A DNA stretch of 64,000 nucleotides from Nocardia xishanensis NBRC 101358 (GTDB lineage Bacteria > Actinomycetota > Actinomycetes > Mycobacteriales > Mycobacteriaceae): positions 1 through 64,000 of the forward strand of contig NZ_BDCF01000005.1 in NCBI RefSeq assembly GCF_001613365.1, in the 5' to 3' direction. The position numbers and the translations under genes are program-made. Below are positions 51,075 through 59,430 of the stretch, piece by piece (positions within the stretch are counted from its first letter, which is position 1; every line of letters begins with the position of its first letter). The notes beneath the pieces were generated by a model, which ran no database searches, had not been told where the DNA came from, and saw only the letters and a list, made by a program, of their open reading frames with translations.

Positions 51075-53009
51075 ATGGCTACCGGCAGCAGCTCAACGAC
51101 GGCAGAACACCTTCGTGCGGCACTCGATGGACCGTGGGGGTCCGTCCGCGAGGAGGCCCGAGCCCACCTGATCGGGGAGGAATTCACCGGCGACCCCTAC
51201 CTGGACTACAAGGCGGCGCGGGCCCGGGTGCTCGAGCAGATGCGGGTGATCGCGACCCTCGGCATCGCCGAGCGCGGATTCCGCAGGGAGAACGGCGGAA
51301 CCAGCGAACCGGGCGCGGCCGTCACCGGATTGGAGATGCTCGCCTACGCAGACCTGTCGCTGTGGGTCAAGGCGGGCGTGCAGTGGGGCCTGTTCGGCGG
51401 TGCGGTGGAGAACCTCGGAACCGAACGCCACCGCGACTACATCCGCAGGCTGATCTCACTCGACCTGCTCGGCTGCTTCGCGATGACCGAATCCGGGCAC
51501 GGTAGCGATGTCGCCAACCTGGAGACCACCGCGACCTACGATCCCGAGACCGAAGAGTTCGTCGTACACAGTCCGACGCCGTCGGCACGCAAGGACTACA
51601 TCGGCGGCGCCGCCGAGCACGCCAGGATGGCGGCGGTCTTCGCGCAACTCATCACCAACGGCGAGAACCAGGGCGTGCACTGCCTGCTGGTGCCGATCCG
51701 CGACGAGCAGGGCGCCGACCTGCCCGGCGTCACCACCTCGGACGACGGACTCAAGGGCGGCTTGCTCGGCGTCGACAACGGCCGTATCTCCTTCGACCAC
51801 GTCCGAGTCCCGCGCGAGAACCTGCTCAACCGCTACGCCGACGTCGCGCCCGACGGAACCTACAGCTCGGAGATCGAGAACCCGAGCAGGCGCTTCTTCA
51901 CCACCCTCGGAACGTTGGTGCGCGGGCGGGTCAGCGTGGGCGGCGCGGCGGCCGCGGGCGCGAGGGTCGCGCTGAGCATCGCGTTGCGTTACGCGATGAA
52001 GCGCAGGCAGTTCGCCGATCCGGACAGCGGCGAGGAGACGGTGCTGCTGGACTATCGCAGCCACCAGCGCAGGCTGCTTCCGCTGCTGGCGAAGTCCTAC
52101 GCCTACGCCTTCGCGCAGAACGACCTGGTGCGCCGCATGCACTTGGTGCAGACCGGCCAGGATCTGGAGCCGGGCGCGCAGCGCGCGCTGGAGAAGCGCG
52201 CCGCGGGCCTGAAAGTCGCCCAGACCAGGCACGCCACCCGCACCATTCAGGAATGTCGCGAAGCCTGCGGCGGCGCAGGGTATCTCACCGAGAACCGGTT
52301 GGTGACGCTCAAGGGCGACACCGATGTGTTCACCACGTTCGAAGGCGACAACGTCGTCCTGACCCAGCTGGTCGCCAAGGAACTGCTGACCGCCTACGCC
52401 GACGAGATTCGCGATCTGGACGCGCTCGGCTGGGTGCGTTTCGCCGCCACCATGGCCGGTGACGTGGTGCGCAAGCGCTCCGGTGTGCGTCAGCTCATTC
52501 AGACGCTGCGCGACCGCGGCGACGACGGAATCGACGAGGGCGATCTGGCGCGGCGGTCGGTACAGCTGCAACTGTTCGCCGACCGCGAGGACTACCTGGT
52601 GCGCACCGCGGCGCACCGGTTGCGCGCGCGGGCCGAGGAGACCGGTCCCTTCGAGGCGTTCAACAACGCGCAGGACCACATCCTGGCCGCCGGCTCCGCG
52701 CACATCGACCGGCTGGTGCTGGAAGCCTTCATCGAAGGCATCGGCGACATCGAGGACCCGGACGCCAAGGCGCTCGCCGACGACGTGTGCGACCTGTTCG
52801 TCTACACCATGCTCGAGGAGAACTCGGCCTGGTTCATCATGCACCGGTTCATGTCGGTCGAACGCGCGAAGGCGGTGCGACGTGGGGTGAACGAGCTGGT
52901 GGACCGGCTGCGTCCGCACGCGCTGACCCTGGTGGAGGCGATGGGCGTGCCGGAGACGATGTTGCGCGCCGCGATGCTCGACGACGCGAGCGTCTACGAG
53001 CGGAGCTGA
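51075..53009 (+). CDS. Acyl-CoA oxidase / acyl-CoA dehydrogenase family
   Basis: About 644 residues, typical of peroxisomal-type acyl-CoA oxidases. FAD-binding part: GCFAMTESGHGSDVANLETTATYD and SARKDYIGGAAEHARMAAVFA; CoA/FAD region RVSVGGAAAAGARVALSIALRYAMKRRQF; and TFEGDNVVLTQLVAKELL, with the Glu that serves as catalytic base in this family. The C-terminal domain of about 150 residues is typical of ACOX. It probably oxidises medium or long acyl-CoA with O2. The start could also be ATG 51063 or GTG 51054; ATG 51075 is chosen because a TATGGT stands seven bases before it. The divergent tetR operators are 60-95 bp upstream. Confidence 0.86.
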   Translation: MATGSSSTTAEHLRAALDGPWGSVREEARAHLIGEEFTGDPYLDYKAARARVLEQMRVIATLGIAERGFRRENGGTSEPGAAVTGLEMLAYADLSLWVKAGVQWGLFGGAVENLGTERHRDYIRRLISLDLLGCFAMTESGHGSDVANLETTATYDPETEEFVVHSPTPSARKDYIGGAAEHARMAAVFAQLITNGENQGVHCLLVPIRDEQGADLPGVTTSDDGLKGGLLGVDNGRISFDHVRVPRENLLNRYADVAPDGTYSSEIENPSRRFFTTLGTLVRGRVSVGGAAAAGARVALSIALRYAMKRRQFADPDSGEETVLLDYRSHQRRLLPLLAKSYAYAFAQNDLVRRMHLVQTGQDLEPGAQRALEKRAAGLKVAQTRHATRTIQECREACGGAGYLTENRLVTLKGDTDVFTTFEGDNVVLTQLVAKELLTAYADEIRDLDALGWVRFAATMAGDVVRKRSGVRQLIQTLRDRGDDGIDEGDLARRSVQLQLFADREDYLVRTAAHRLRARAEETGPFEAFNNAQDHILAAGSAHIDRLVLEAFIEGIGDIEDPDAKALADDVCDLFVYTMLEENSAWFIMHRFMSVERAKAVRRGVNELVDRLRPHALTLVEAMGVPETMLRAAMLDDASVYERS

Positions 53010-53025
53010 TCGGCCCGCGCGGCGG

Positions 53026-53374
53026 TCAGTGACCTTTGATCAGCGCGCCGATCGCCGCGTGCGGATCCGCGACATCGACGACGATGCGGGTGAACGGCCC
53101 GCCGGCGAGGTCGATCCGGATCGCCTTGCCATCGAACCGGGTGTCCCAGAACTCCTTGCGCCCCTTGCCGTCCCGGTAGGTACCCGGCCGCGATGACGCG
53201 GGGCAGATAGGTGCCTGGGACGCGCAGCCACGGCGGCCGCAGCCACGGCTCGGCGGGCACGACCTCCCCGATGTGGGCGTGCTCGACAGTGATCGTGCGG
53301 CGCAGCGCCCAGAGCCGATGCGCGCCGAGCACCCGGATCGTGACGGTGCGGTGCGTTACCTCGAGCTCGACCAC
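53026..53374 (-). pseudogene. Small conserved actinobacterial protein, broken by a one-base insertion
   Basis: The gene starts at GTG 53374 (AGGAG five bases upstream) and reads VELEVTHRTVTIRVLGAHRLWALRRTITVEHAHIGEVV, then LRVPGTYLPRVIAAG. In the intact relatives this continues TYRDGKGRKEFWDTRFDGK. Here the DNA around 53198-53206 has one extra base (GGGTACCTACCGGGACGG), so the frame shifts after AAG. The second part is found in the next frame (RDGKGRKEFWDTRFDGKAIR, ending in ALIKGH-stop at 53026). Family function is unknown. Either a recent frameshift or a base-call error. Confidence 0.7.
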
Positions 53375-53393
53375 GAATGCTCCTCTCGGGTGA

Positions 53394-54284
53394 TCAGCCC
53401 GGTCCGTAGGTGAGGATCGCCGTGACGACGAACCACAGCACCCAGGCGATGGCGATCACCATGCCGACCGTGAGCACCGCCCGCATCAGCGCGCGGCCCA
53501 TATCGATGTCGCCCCGCTCGGTCGGGTACAGCTTCCACGGGCTGTACCACGGCGCCTTGACGATCGGCGCCCGCGCATCGCGCTCCTGCTGGGCCAGCTC
53601 CTCGGCGTACGCCTCCGCTTGCGCCTGCTGCGGGCCGCCGTGCCACAACGTGATGTCGATGGGGCCGAGGAAGCCCTCGTTGATCAGCTCCTGCGGTGCG
53701 GGCAGATAGGGGAGGATGCCGAGACCTCGGAAGGCGACCGCGACGTCGTTGGCGGTCCACAGGTGCTTCTCGCTCTCGGCGAGGGTGTCGAAGTAGTGCC
53801 GCAGCCTGCCCGGGTCGTTGCCGAGGATGACATCGAAACTCGGGTCGCTCCAACCCTGTTGGATCTGCAGCTCGGCGCCGCGCAGCGGGACCACGAGCGC
53901 AACTCCGTGCACCGCGCGCTGCCCGAGGCCGCGGGCGGCCAGCCAGTCCTGCAGCGCGAAGGTGTGATCGCGGGACTTCTCCAGCGGCGTGCGCTTGTCC
54001 CTGCCCTCCATCGCGGCGGGCTGGCCGTTGATCGTCCACGCGCCGTTCAACGGGATCTCCAGCACGCCGTCCTGGCGGGCGACGAGCGCCTCGGCCTCGA
54101 TCACCACGCAGCTGGTCGGCGTCCAGACGACCGCGTCGAACTGGTGCAACTTGTCCTTGTGGAACAGGCTGCAATTGATGGTGGCAACGCCGTGCGGGCT
54201 CGCCGGGTCCTTCCAGGTGCGCAGCCAATCGATCAGTGCCCGTTCGGCATTCGTGCCAGCCGGGTTCTGTACTCGTACGAGCAT
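53394..54284 (-). CDS. NERD-domain protein with C-terminal membrane anchor
   Basis: 296 residues. N-terminal nuclease-related domain (NERD): NAERALIDWLRTWKDP, TINCSLFHKDKLHQFDAVVWTPTSCVVIEAEAL with the D-x(n)-ExE-like catalytic part (FDAVV ... IEAEAL). The middle has an acidic, helical stretch. One TM close to the C-terminus (AVLTVGMVIAIAWVLWFVVTAIL). Role unknown; NERD is thought to process DNA or RNA. It lies 19 bp before the frameshifted small gene. Confidence 0.8.
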   Translation of the reverse strand: MLVRVQNPAGTNAERALIDWLRTWKDPASPHGVATINCSLFHKDKLHQFDAVVWTPTSCVVIEAEALVARQDGVLEIPLNGAWTINGQPAAMEGRDKRTPLEKSRDHTFALQDWLAARGLGQRAVHGVALVVPLRGAELQIQQGWSDPSFDVILGNDPGRLRHYFDTLAESEKHLWTANDVAVAFRGLGILPYLPAPQELINEGFLGPIDITLWHGGPQQAQAEAYAEELAQQERDARAPIVKAPWYSPWKLYPTERGDIDMGRALMRAVLTVGMVIAIAWVLWFVVTAILTYGPG

Positions 54285-54341
54285 TCGCGACCGCCCTTCA
54301 CGTCGTCACTCGACAGTGGACAGGATACGAGCAATGGCGCG

Positions 54342-54394
54342 AGCCGCGCCGCGCCAACGCCGACACGCGGCGTGTCGGGCGTTGGCGGCGCGGC
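54342..54394. terminator. Long hairpin terminator downstream of DUF2252 gene
   Basis: The arm AGCCGCGCCG...CGACAC (54342-54366) is almost perfectly complementary to GTGTCGGGCGTTGGCGGCGC (54372-54391) and on to 54394. The hairpin stands just past the stop of the leftward DUF2252 gene and upstream of the NERD gene. Confidence 0.7.
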
Positions 54395-55783
54395 TCATTC
54401 GGGAATCTCGGCGGCGAGTTTCCCCGCCCGCACCGCGCGTTCGAGCTCGGCGTGGTCGGCCTCGGTGCGGTCGGCGTAGCGCACCGCGAAGTTCGCGACG
54501 GCCTCGTCGAAGCTCTCGTCGCCGTCCAGATATCCCGAGAGCAAACGGGGATCGAGCGACCGCGAATGCGCGCGGGCCAGCAGCGCGCCCGCCAGCCTGC
54601 CGTAGTCGTCGAGATCGCCCGCGGGCAGCGCGGCCGGGTCGATGCTGCCCTTGAAGTTGCGGAACTGCCGGACGATGAAAGACAGCTCGCGCCCGCCCAA
54701 TTCGAGCGTCGTCCAGCCGAGCAGCATGTCGGAGTCGGACTGAACCAGCCTGGCGCCCTGCACGATTCGCTCGCCCTCGTGGCGCACCGGCGGGGCGGGC
54801 AGGTACGGCGCGAGCGCGGACGGGATGGACTGCTTGAGCTGTAGCACCAGCACCTCGCCGTCGTTGCCGTGCAGCAGCGCGACGTAGCTGTGCAGCCCGA
54901 CGCTTCCGGTGCCGACGATGCGAAAAGCGACGTCGGACACGGCGAATCGGGCCAGCAGGTTGCGTCGCGACTCGCGCAAGGTATCGCCGTAGCGTTCCAG
55001 TCCGTCGATCACGGCGTGCCGCACGGCGTCCTCGACCGGGGTGAGAACCGGTGGGTCGCTGACGAATCGGTGCTTGCTGACGTCGGTCACGTGGTCGTCG
55101 ATGTGCCTGGTCCACTTCGCGGCGACCTTGGCGCTGTTGTTCTTGCGCGCCTTCTTGGCCGCCTTCTTGAAATCGTCCAGCAGCGCGTCGGCCTTGGCCG
55201 TGCTGATCACCGATTCGTCGGGCAGCGCGGTCCACGACTCCATGAACGGCATTTCGGCGAGCGTGTCGACGGCGATCCGGTAACTGCGGGCGGCGTCGCG
55301 TGCGGCCCTGCGGCAATCGTCCTCGTCCGCGCCGGACTCGCGACCGGCCAGCACGAGGCTGGCGGCGAGGCGCTCCAGATCCCACTCCCACGGCCCGGTG
55401 ATGGTCTCGTCGAAATCGTTGATGTCCATGATGATTTCGCCGCGCGCGGTGCCGTACAGACCGAAGTTCGCTGCGTGCGCGTCACCGCACAGCTGCGCGT
55501 CGAGCCCGCTGACCGGTCCGCCGGCCAGATCGGCGGCCATCAAACCGGCCGCGCCGCGGTAGAAGGTGAAAGGGCCGGACATCATCCGCCCCACCCGCAG
55601 CGGAACCAGGTGCGGAATGCGGTCCTCATGCGCGGCGCGCAGGAAGTCGAGCACGTCCGGCCGCCGCGCGCCGGTGGCCTCGCGGTCGCGCGCGGTCACC
55701 GGGACGCGCTCGCGCAGGGCCCGCCCACGCTCGCGCATCTCCTCGGCCGGGACGTAGGAGCGCAGATCGACACCACTGAACAC
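54395..55783 (-). CDS. DUF2252 family protein
   Basis: 462 residues. Visible DUF2252 motifs: HLVPLRVGRMMSGPFTFYRGAAGLMAADLA, LCGDAHAANFGLYGTARGEIIMDINDFDETI, PWEWDLERLAASL, and near the C-terminus ALLARAHSRSLDPRLLSGYLDGDESFDEAVANFAVRYADR. The GDxHxxN and DxxDFDE patterns suggest a kinase-like (aminoglycoside-phosphotransferase-like) fold. The biochemical role is not known. It is a single gene with a hairpin behind it. Confidence 0.85.
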   Translation of the reverse strand: MFSGVDLRSYVPAEEMRERGRALRERVPVTARDREATGARRPDVLDFLRAAHEDRIPHLVPLRVGRMMSGPFTFYRGAAGLMAADLAGGPVSGLDAQLCGDAHAANFGLYGTARGEIIMDINDFDETITGPWEWDLERLAASLVLAGRESGADEDDCRRAARDAARSYRIAVDTLAEMPFMESWTALPDESVISTAKADALLDDFKKAAKKARKNNSAKVAAKWTRHIDDHVTDVSKHRFVSDPPVLTPVEDAVRHAVIDGLERYGDTLRESRRNLLARFAVSDVAFRIVGTGSVGLHSYVALLHGNDGEVLVLQLKQSIPSALAPYLPAPPVRHEGERIVQGARLVQSDSDMLLGWTTLELGGRELSFIVRQFRNFKGSIDPAALPAGDLDDYGRLAGALLARAHSRSLDPRLLSGYLDGDESFDEAVANFAVRYADRTEADHAELERAVRAGKLAAEIPE

Positions 55784-55836
55784 GAGGGATCACGCTAGCC
55801 TGCCGACGCCGATTCCCGCGCATCGTGCGGGGTGGC

Positions 55837-57531
55837 TCAGGTCGCGGGCACCGGGGGATCGACCGGCGTGATCGGCAGGCGCAGCGCGCCCGGCGCCGTG
55901 GCGGGGACGGTGGGCTTGGCGGGTGCGACCGGATCGATGCGCCGGTAGCGCTCGCCCAGGGCCGGGCGCGGATCATCCTGGCCCTTGTTGGGCCAGAAGG
56001 CCATGGCCCGTTCGGCTTGGGCGGTGATGGTCAGCGAGGGATTCACGCCGAGGTTCGCGGTGACCGCCGAGCCGTCCGCGACGTGCAGGCCCGGATGCCC
56101 GAATACCCGCTGGTACGGGTCGACCACGCCGGTCTCCGCGCTCTCGCCGATCACGCAGCCGCCGATGTAGTGCGCGGTGGCCGGAATGTCGAAGACGTCC
56201 ATGATCAGGCCGTGGGTGTCGCCGTCGACTTTCTCCGCGAAGCGGCGGCCGACGTCGTGCGCGAGCGGGATCCAGGTCGGATTCGGCTCGCCCGTGCCCT
56301 GCCTGGTCTTCAGCTGCCCGCGCTTGCGGAACGAGGTCAGCGAGTTGTCCAGCGACTGCATCACCAGCAGGATCACCGACTTCTCCGACGCGTGCCTGGC
56401 GTTCAGGCTGCGCAGGAACACCAAAGGGTGCAACAGGATCGCCAGCAGGAACCGCAGGAAGCGGAACGCGCCGCCGTCCACGATCGGCACCGACATCGGG
56501 AACAGCGCGTTCTGACCCTTGCCGTAGTGGCAGACCTCGATGTGCGTGTCGGCCTCGGGGTGGATGGAGGAGGTGATGGCGATGCCCTCGGCGAAATCGC
56601 GGCGAGCGCGGCTCACCACATTGAGGATTGCCTCGGAGTTGCTGCGGGTCAGCTCGCCGAGTCGCGGGGAGAGCGCGGGCAGCACCCGCTCGTCGCGCAT
56701 CCGGTGCAGCAGCTTCTGGGTTCCAAGCGCGGCGCCCGCGAGCACCACCTGCTCGGCGGTGAACGTCTTGCGCTGCTTGCGGATCCAGCGATCCGAGCGC
56801 TCGGTCTCGACCGCGTAGCCGCCGCCGGACAGCGGGCGCACCGCCGTCGCCGTGGTCAGCGGATGCACCTCGGCGCCCGCTTCCTCGGCCAGGTAGAGGT
56901 AGTTGGTGGGGGTGGTGTTCTTGGCGTTGTGCGGGCATCCGGTGAAGCACCGCGCGCAGTGCACGCAGCCTCTGCGGCGCGGGCCGGCGCCGCCGAAGTA
57001 GGGGTCGTCGACCTCGGCGCCAGGATCGGACTCGTTGAAGAAGACGCCCACGTTCGTCGCGTGGAAGGTGTCGCCGACCCCGAGGTCGTCGGCGATCTCT
57101 TTGATCACCTCGTCGGCGGGCGTCATGCGCGGGTTGGGCGCGACGCCGAGCATGCGTTTGGCTTGGTCGTAGTAGGGCGCCAGTTCGGCCTTCCAATCGG
57201 TGATGTGCGCCCACTGCTTGTCTGTGTAGAAGTTCGGCAGCGGCTCGTAGAGGGTGTTGCCGTAGATGAGCGAGCCGCCGCCCACCCCCGCGCCGGAGAA
57301 CACCGCGCACTTGCCGAGGATGCTGATCCGCTGCGGTCCGGTCAGGCCGAGGCGGGGGGCCCAAAGTGATTTGCGCACGTTCCAATTCGTGCTCGGCAGG
57401 TCGTCGGCCGTCCAGCGCCGCCCGGCCTCGAGCACGCCCACCCGGTACCCCTTCTCGGTCAGCCGCAGGGCGCTGACGCTGCCGCCGAACCCGGAACCGA
57501 TCACTACCACGTCGTAGTCGAATGCGGGCAT
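55837..57531 (-). CDS. choD: GMC-family oxidoreductase (ChoD / Rv3409c-like)
   Basis: 564 residues. FAD-binding VVVIGSGFGGSVSALRLTEKGYRVGVLEAGR, GAGVGGGSLIYGNTL, and the C-terminal IGGCVIGESAETGVVDPYQRVFGHPGLHVADGSAVTANLGVNPSLTI are GMC hallmarks. A cysteine cluster, GCVHCARCFTGCPHNAKNT (about residues 188-206), is unlike classical cholesterol oxidases but matches M. tuberculosis ChoD. It is Cys-x2-Cys-x2-Cys-x3-Cys-Pro, the shape of a 4Fe-4S site. Steroid or long alcohol oxidation is possible; the exact substrate is not established for ChoD. It has no Tat or Sec signal. Confidence 0.86.
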   Translation of the reverse strand: MPAFDYDVVVIGSGFGGSVSALRLTEKGYRVGVLEAGRRWTADDLPSTNWNVRKSLWAPRLGLTGPQRISILGKCAVFSGAGVGGGSLIYGNTLYEPLPNFYTDKQWAHITDWKAELAPYYDQAKRMLGVAPNPRMTPADEVIKEIADDLGVGDTFHATNVGVFFNESDPGAEVDDPYFGGAGPRRRGCVHCARCFTGCPHNAKNTTPTNYLYLAEEAGAEVHPLTTATAVRPLSGGGYAVETERSDRWIRKQRKTFTAEQVVLAGAALGTQKLLHRMRDERVLPALSPRLGELTRSNSEAILNVVSRARRDFAEGIAITSSIHPEADTHIEVCHYGKGQNALFPMSVPIVDGGAFRFLRFLLAILLHPLVFLRSLNARHASEKSVILLVMQSLDNSLTSFRKRGQLKTRQGTGEPNPTWIPLAHDVGRRFAEKVDGDTHGLIMDVFDIPATAHYIGGCVIGESAETGVVDPYQRVFGHPGLHVADGSAVTANLGVNPSLTITAQAERAMAFWPNKGQDDPRPALGERYRRIDPVAPAKPTVPATAPGALRLPITPVDPPVPAT

Positions 57532-57660
57532 GACATCCTCTCCTCACCTATCGATGATGAGATAGTTTCATAGTCATTCTTTCAGGGTGGGCATTGTGGC
57601 GTGAAACCGACAGCGAGCCCGGATGGCGCCGCCGGGGGTTCGTGCGGTAGGCAATGGCTT

Positions 57661-58302
57661 GTGACAACGGAATCGGGGACCACCGAACCCGGCGAGCGCG
57701 CCGACGCCGGCGGCGGCGTGTTCGACGACCGCATCCTCACCGTCCCGAACGTGCTGAGCGTGCTGCGGTTGATCGGCGTGCCGGTGTTCCTGTGGCTGCT
57801 GCTCGTCGAGGAGGCCGACGGCTGGGCCTTCGCGTTGCTGGTCGCGAGCGGCGTGACCGATTTCCTGGACGGCAAGCTGGCCAGGCTGCTCGATCAGGGA
57901 TCGCGGCTCGGCGCGCTGCTCGACCCGTTCGTGGACCGGCTCTTCCTGGTGACCACCTTGCTGGCCTTCGTGATCCGCGGTCTGCTCCCGTGGTGGGTCG
58001 CGCTGCTGCTGGTCGGGCGAGACCTGATGCTGACACTCACGCTCTCGGTCTACAAACGGCGGGATCTCGACCCGCCCGAGGTCATCTATCTGGGCAAGGC
58101 CGCCACCTTCGCGCTCATGTCCGCGCTGCCCTGGTTGCTTGCCGGACAGATGGATTGGGCACTCGCCGGTTTCGGCCGGGCTTTCGGCGGGGCATTCCTC
58201 GTCTGGGGCACCGCGGTGTATCTATGGACCGGCGTGCTCTACGCGGGCAAGGCCATTGCGGTGGCGCGAGCGATACCGGCTGTGGGGCACCGTCGCCCAT
58301 AA
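57661..58302 (+). CDS. pgsA2: CDP-alcohol phosphatidyltransferase (PgsA2 / Rv1822-like)
   Basis: 213 residues. Membrane enzyme that transfers a phosphatidyl group from CDP-diacylglycerol to an alcohol. The signature DG-x2-AR-x8-G-x3-D-x3-D is read in DFLDGKLARLLDQGSRLGALLDPFVDR. About six TMs. The start could be GTG 57661. M. tuberculosis pgsA2 also lies just before gcvH, but there the genes Rv1823-Rv1825 come between; here only 42 bp separate pgsA2 from gcvH. The product may be phosphatidylglycerol phosphate or cardiolipin-type lipid. Confidence 0.87.
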   Translation: MTTESGTTEPGERADAGGGVFDDRILTVPNVLSVLRLIGVPVFLWLLLVEEADGWAFALLVASGVTDFLDGKLARLLDQGSRLGALLDPFVDRLFLVTTLLAFVIRGLLPWWVALLLVGRDLMLTLTLSVYKRRDLDPPEVIYLGKAATFALMSALPWLLAGQMDWALAGFGRAFGGAFLVWGTAVYLWTGVLYAGKAIAVARAIPAVGHRRP

Positions 58303-58344
58303 CGGATAAGGTTGCGTGCAACGTTCACTACGAAAGGACGCCCA

Positions 58345-58743
58345 GTGTCCCTAACCCCCGAGGATCTGCGGTACACCGAGGAGCACGAATGGGTGCGCCG
58401 GATCGCCCCGAACCGGGTGCGGGTCGGCATCACCGATTACGCGCAGTCGCAGCTCGGTGATGTCGTGTTCGTGCAGCTGCCCGACGCGGACCGGCAGGCG
58501 GACGCGGGCGAGGGCATCGCCGAGGTCGAGTCCACCAAGAGCGTCTCGGACATCTACGCCCCGCTGGCCGCGAAAGTCGTTGCGGTGAACGAAGAACTGG
58601 CCTCCGCGCCGGAGACGCTGAACACCGACCCGTATGGTGCGGGGTGGCTGTTCGAGCTGGAGGTGGAGGACGCCGGCGGACTCGATGTCACGCTGGGTGA
58701 ACTGCTGGATGCGGCAGGTTATCAAGGAGTTATCGGGGGCTGA
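58345..58743 (+). CDS. gcvH: Glycine cleavage system H protein
   Basis: 132 residues. Lipoyl carrier that shuttles the aminomethyl group from GcvP to GcvT. LRYTEEHEWVRR, VGITDYAQSQLGDVVFVQLP, and the lipoylation motif GIAEVESTKSVSDIYAP with Lys65 are canonical. GTG 58345 has AAAGGA upstream with seven bases spacing. It is followed by a hairpin and then garA. gcvP lies 3.4 kb downstream in the same direction, as in mycobacteria. Confidence 0.95.
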   Translation: MSLTPEDLRYTEEHEWVRRIAPNRVRVGITDYAQSQLGDVVFVQLPDADRQADAGEGIAEVESTKSVSDIYAPLAAKVVAVNEELASAPETLNTDPYGAGWLFELEVEDAGGLDVTLGELLDAAGYQGVIGG

Positions 58744-58810
58744 CGCGGCCTTCCCAGTTCTCCCTGCACGGGCACGCCCCGGCAGGGTACGGTCAAAGCC
58801 AACAGATGTA

Positions 58811-58829
58811 CCGGCAGCCGATGCCGGTG
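58811..58829. terminator. Small hairpin after gcvH
   Basis: ACCGGCA, loop GCCGA, TGCCGGT, then GTTCT. A weak intrinsic terminator or attenuator between gcvH and garA. Confidence 0.4.
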
Positions 58830-58835
58830 TTCTAG

Positions 58836-58855
58836 CGACACGACCGGTCGTGTCG
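58836..58855. promoter_or_regulatory. Perfect 20-bp palindrome upstream of garA
   Basis: CGACACGACCGGTCGTGTCG is fully self-complementary without a loop. It lies 53-72 bp before the garA GTG and 24-43 bp before a GATAAT -10 box, so it would cover the -35 region. A symmetric operator for a dimeric regulator is the most likely role. Confidence 0.5.
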
Positions 58856-58878
58856 GCGAAGCATCACCTGCTTGCATG

Positions 58879-58884
58879 GATAAT
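58879..58884 (+). promoter_or_regulatory. -10 element of garA
   Basis: GATAAT, in the context TGGATAAT, 24 bp before the garA start and just upstream of GAGGAGGAGAG. Confidence 0.45.
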
Positions 58885-58907
58885 CAGGTTCGAGGAGGAG
58901 AGAAACG

Positions 58908-59393
58908 GTGAGCGAGAACAAAGACCCGGGTTACCAGGAGACCGCGGCCGAGACGACGTCGGTCTTCCGCGCGGATTTCCTGAACGAGGTCGACGCGTCG
59001 CGCTCCGGTGAGCAGACCGGTGAGCAGCCGGTCCAAGGGGTGGAGGGCCTGCCGGTCGGCGCCGCCCTCCTGGTCGTCAAGCGCGGGCCGAACGCGGGAT
59101 CGCGGTTCCTCCTGGATCAGCCGACCACTTCGGCGGGGCGTCACCCCGACAGTGACATCTTTCTCGACGACGTCACCGTCAGCCGTCGGCACGCCGAGTT
59201 CCGCCAGGACGACGACACGTTCCAGGTGGTGGACGTGGGCAGCCTGAACGGCACCTACGTGAACCGCGAGCCCGTGGACTCCTCGGAGCTGCAGAACGGC
59301 GACGAGGTTCAGATCGGCAAGTTCCGGCTCGTGTTCCTGACCGGACCGCGCGCCTCCGTGAACGAGCCGTCAGCGGGTGCGGGCAGTCTATGA
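58908..59393 (+). CDS. garA: FHA-domain regulator GarA (OdhI)
   Basis: 161 residues. The N-terminal ETTSVF segment (Thr16 and Thr17) is the PknB/PknG phosphorylation site of the family. The FHA domain (about 65-145) has SAGRHPDSDIFLDDVTVSRRHAEF and GSLNGTYVNREPV. In the unphosphorylated state GarA inhibits 2-oxoglutarate dehydrogenase and glutamate dehydrogenase and activates glutamate synthase. GTG 58908 is preceded by GAGGAGGAGAG. Own promoter with a 20-bp palindrome. A Gly/Ala tail ends the protein. Confidence 0.95.
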   Translation: MSENKDPGYQETAAETTSVFRADFLNEVDASRSGEQTGEQPVQGVEGLPVGAALLVVKRGPNAGSRFLLDQPTTSAGRHPDSDIFLDDVTVSRRHAEFRQDDDTFQVVDVGSLNGTYVNREPVDSSELQNGDEVQIGKFRLVFLTGPRASVNEPSAGAGSL

Positions 59394-59430
59394 GCACGAC
59401 GGCGCCGATGTGTGTGAAAGGCACGGCGCT

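Noticed and set aside
57545..57595. ATAGT-type repeats upstream of the GMC gene as an operator
   Set aside because: The elements are imperfect and partly direct, not inverted; no regulator gene is adjacent.
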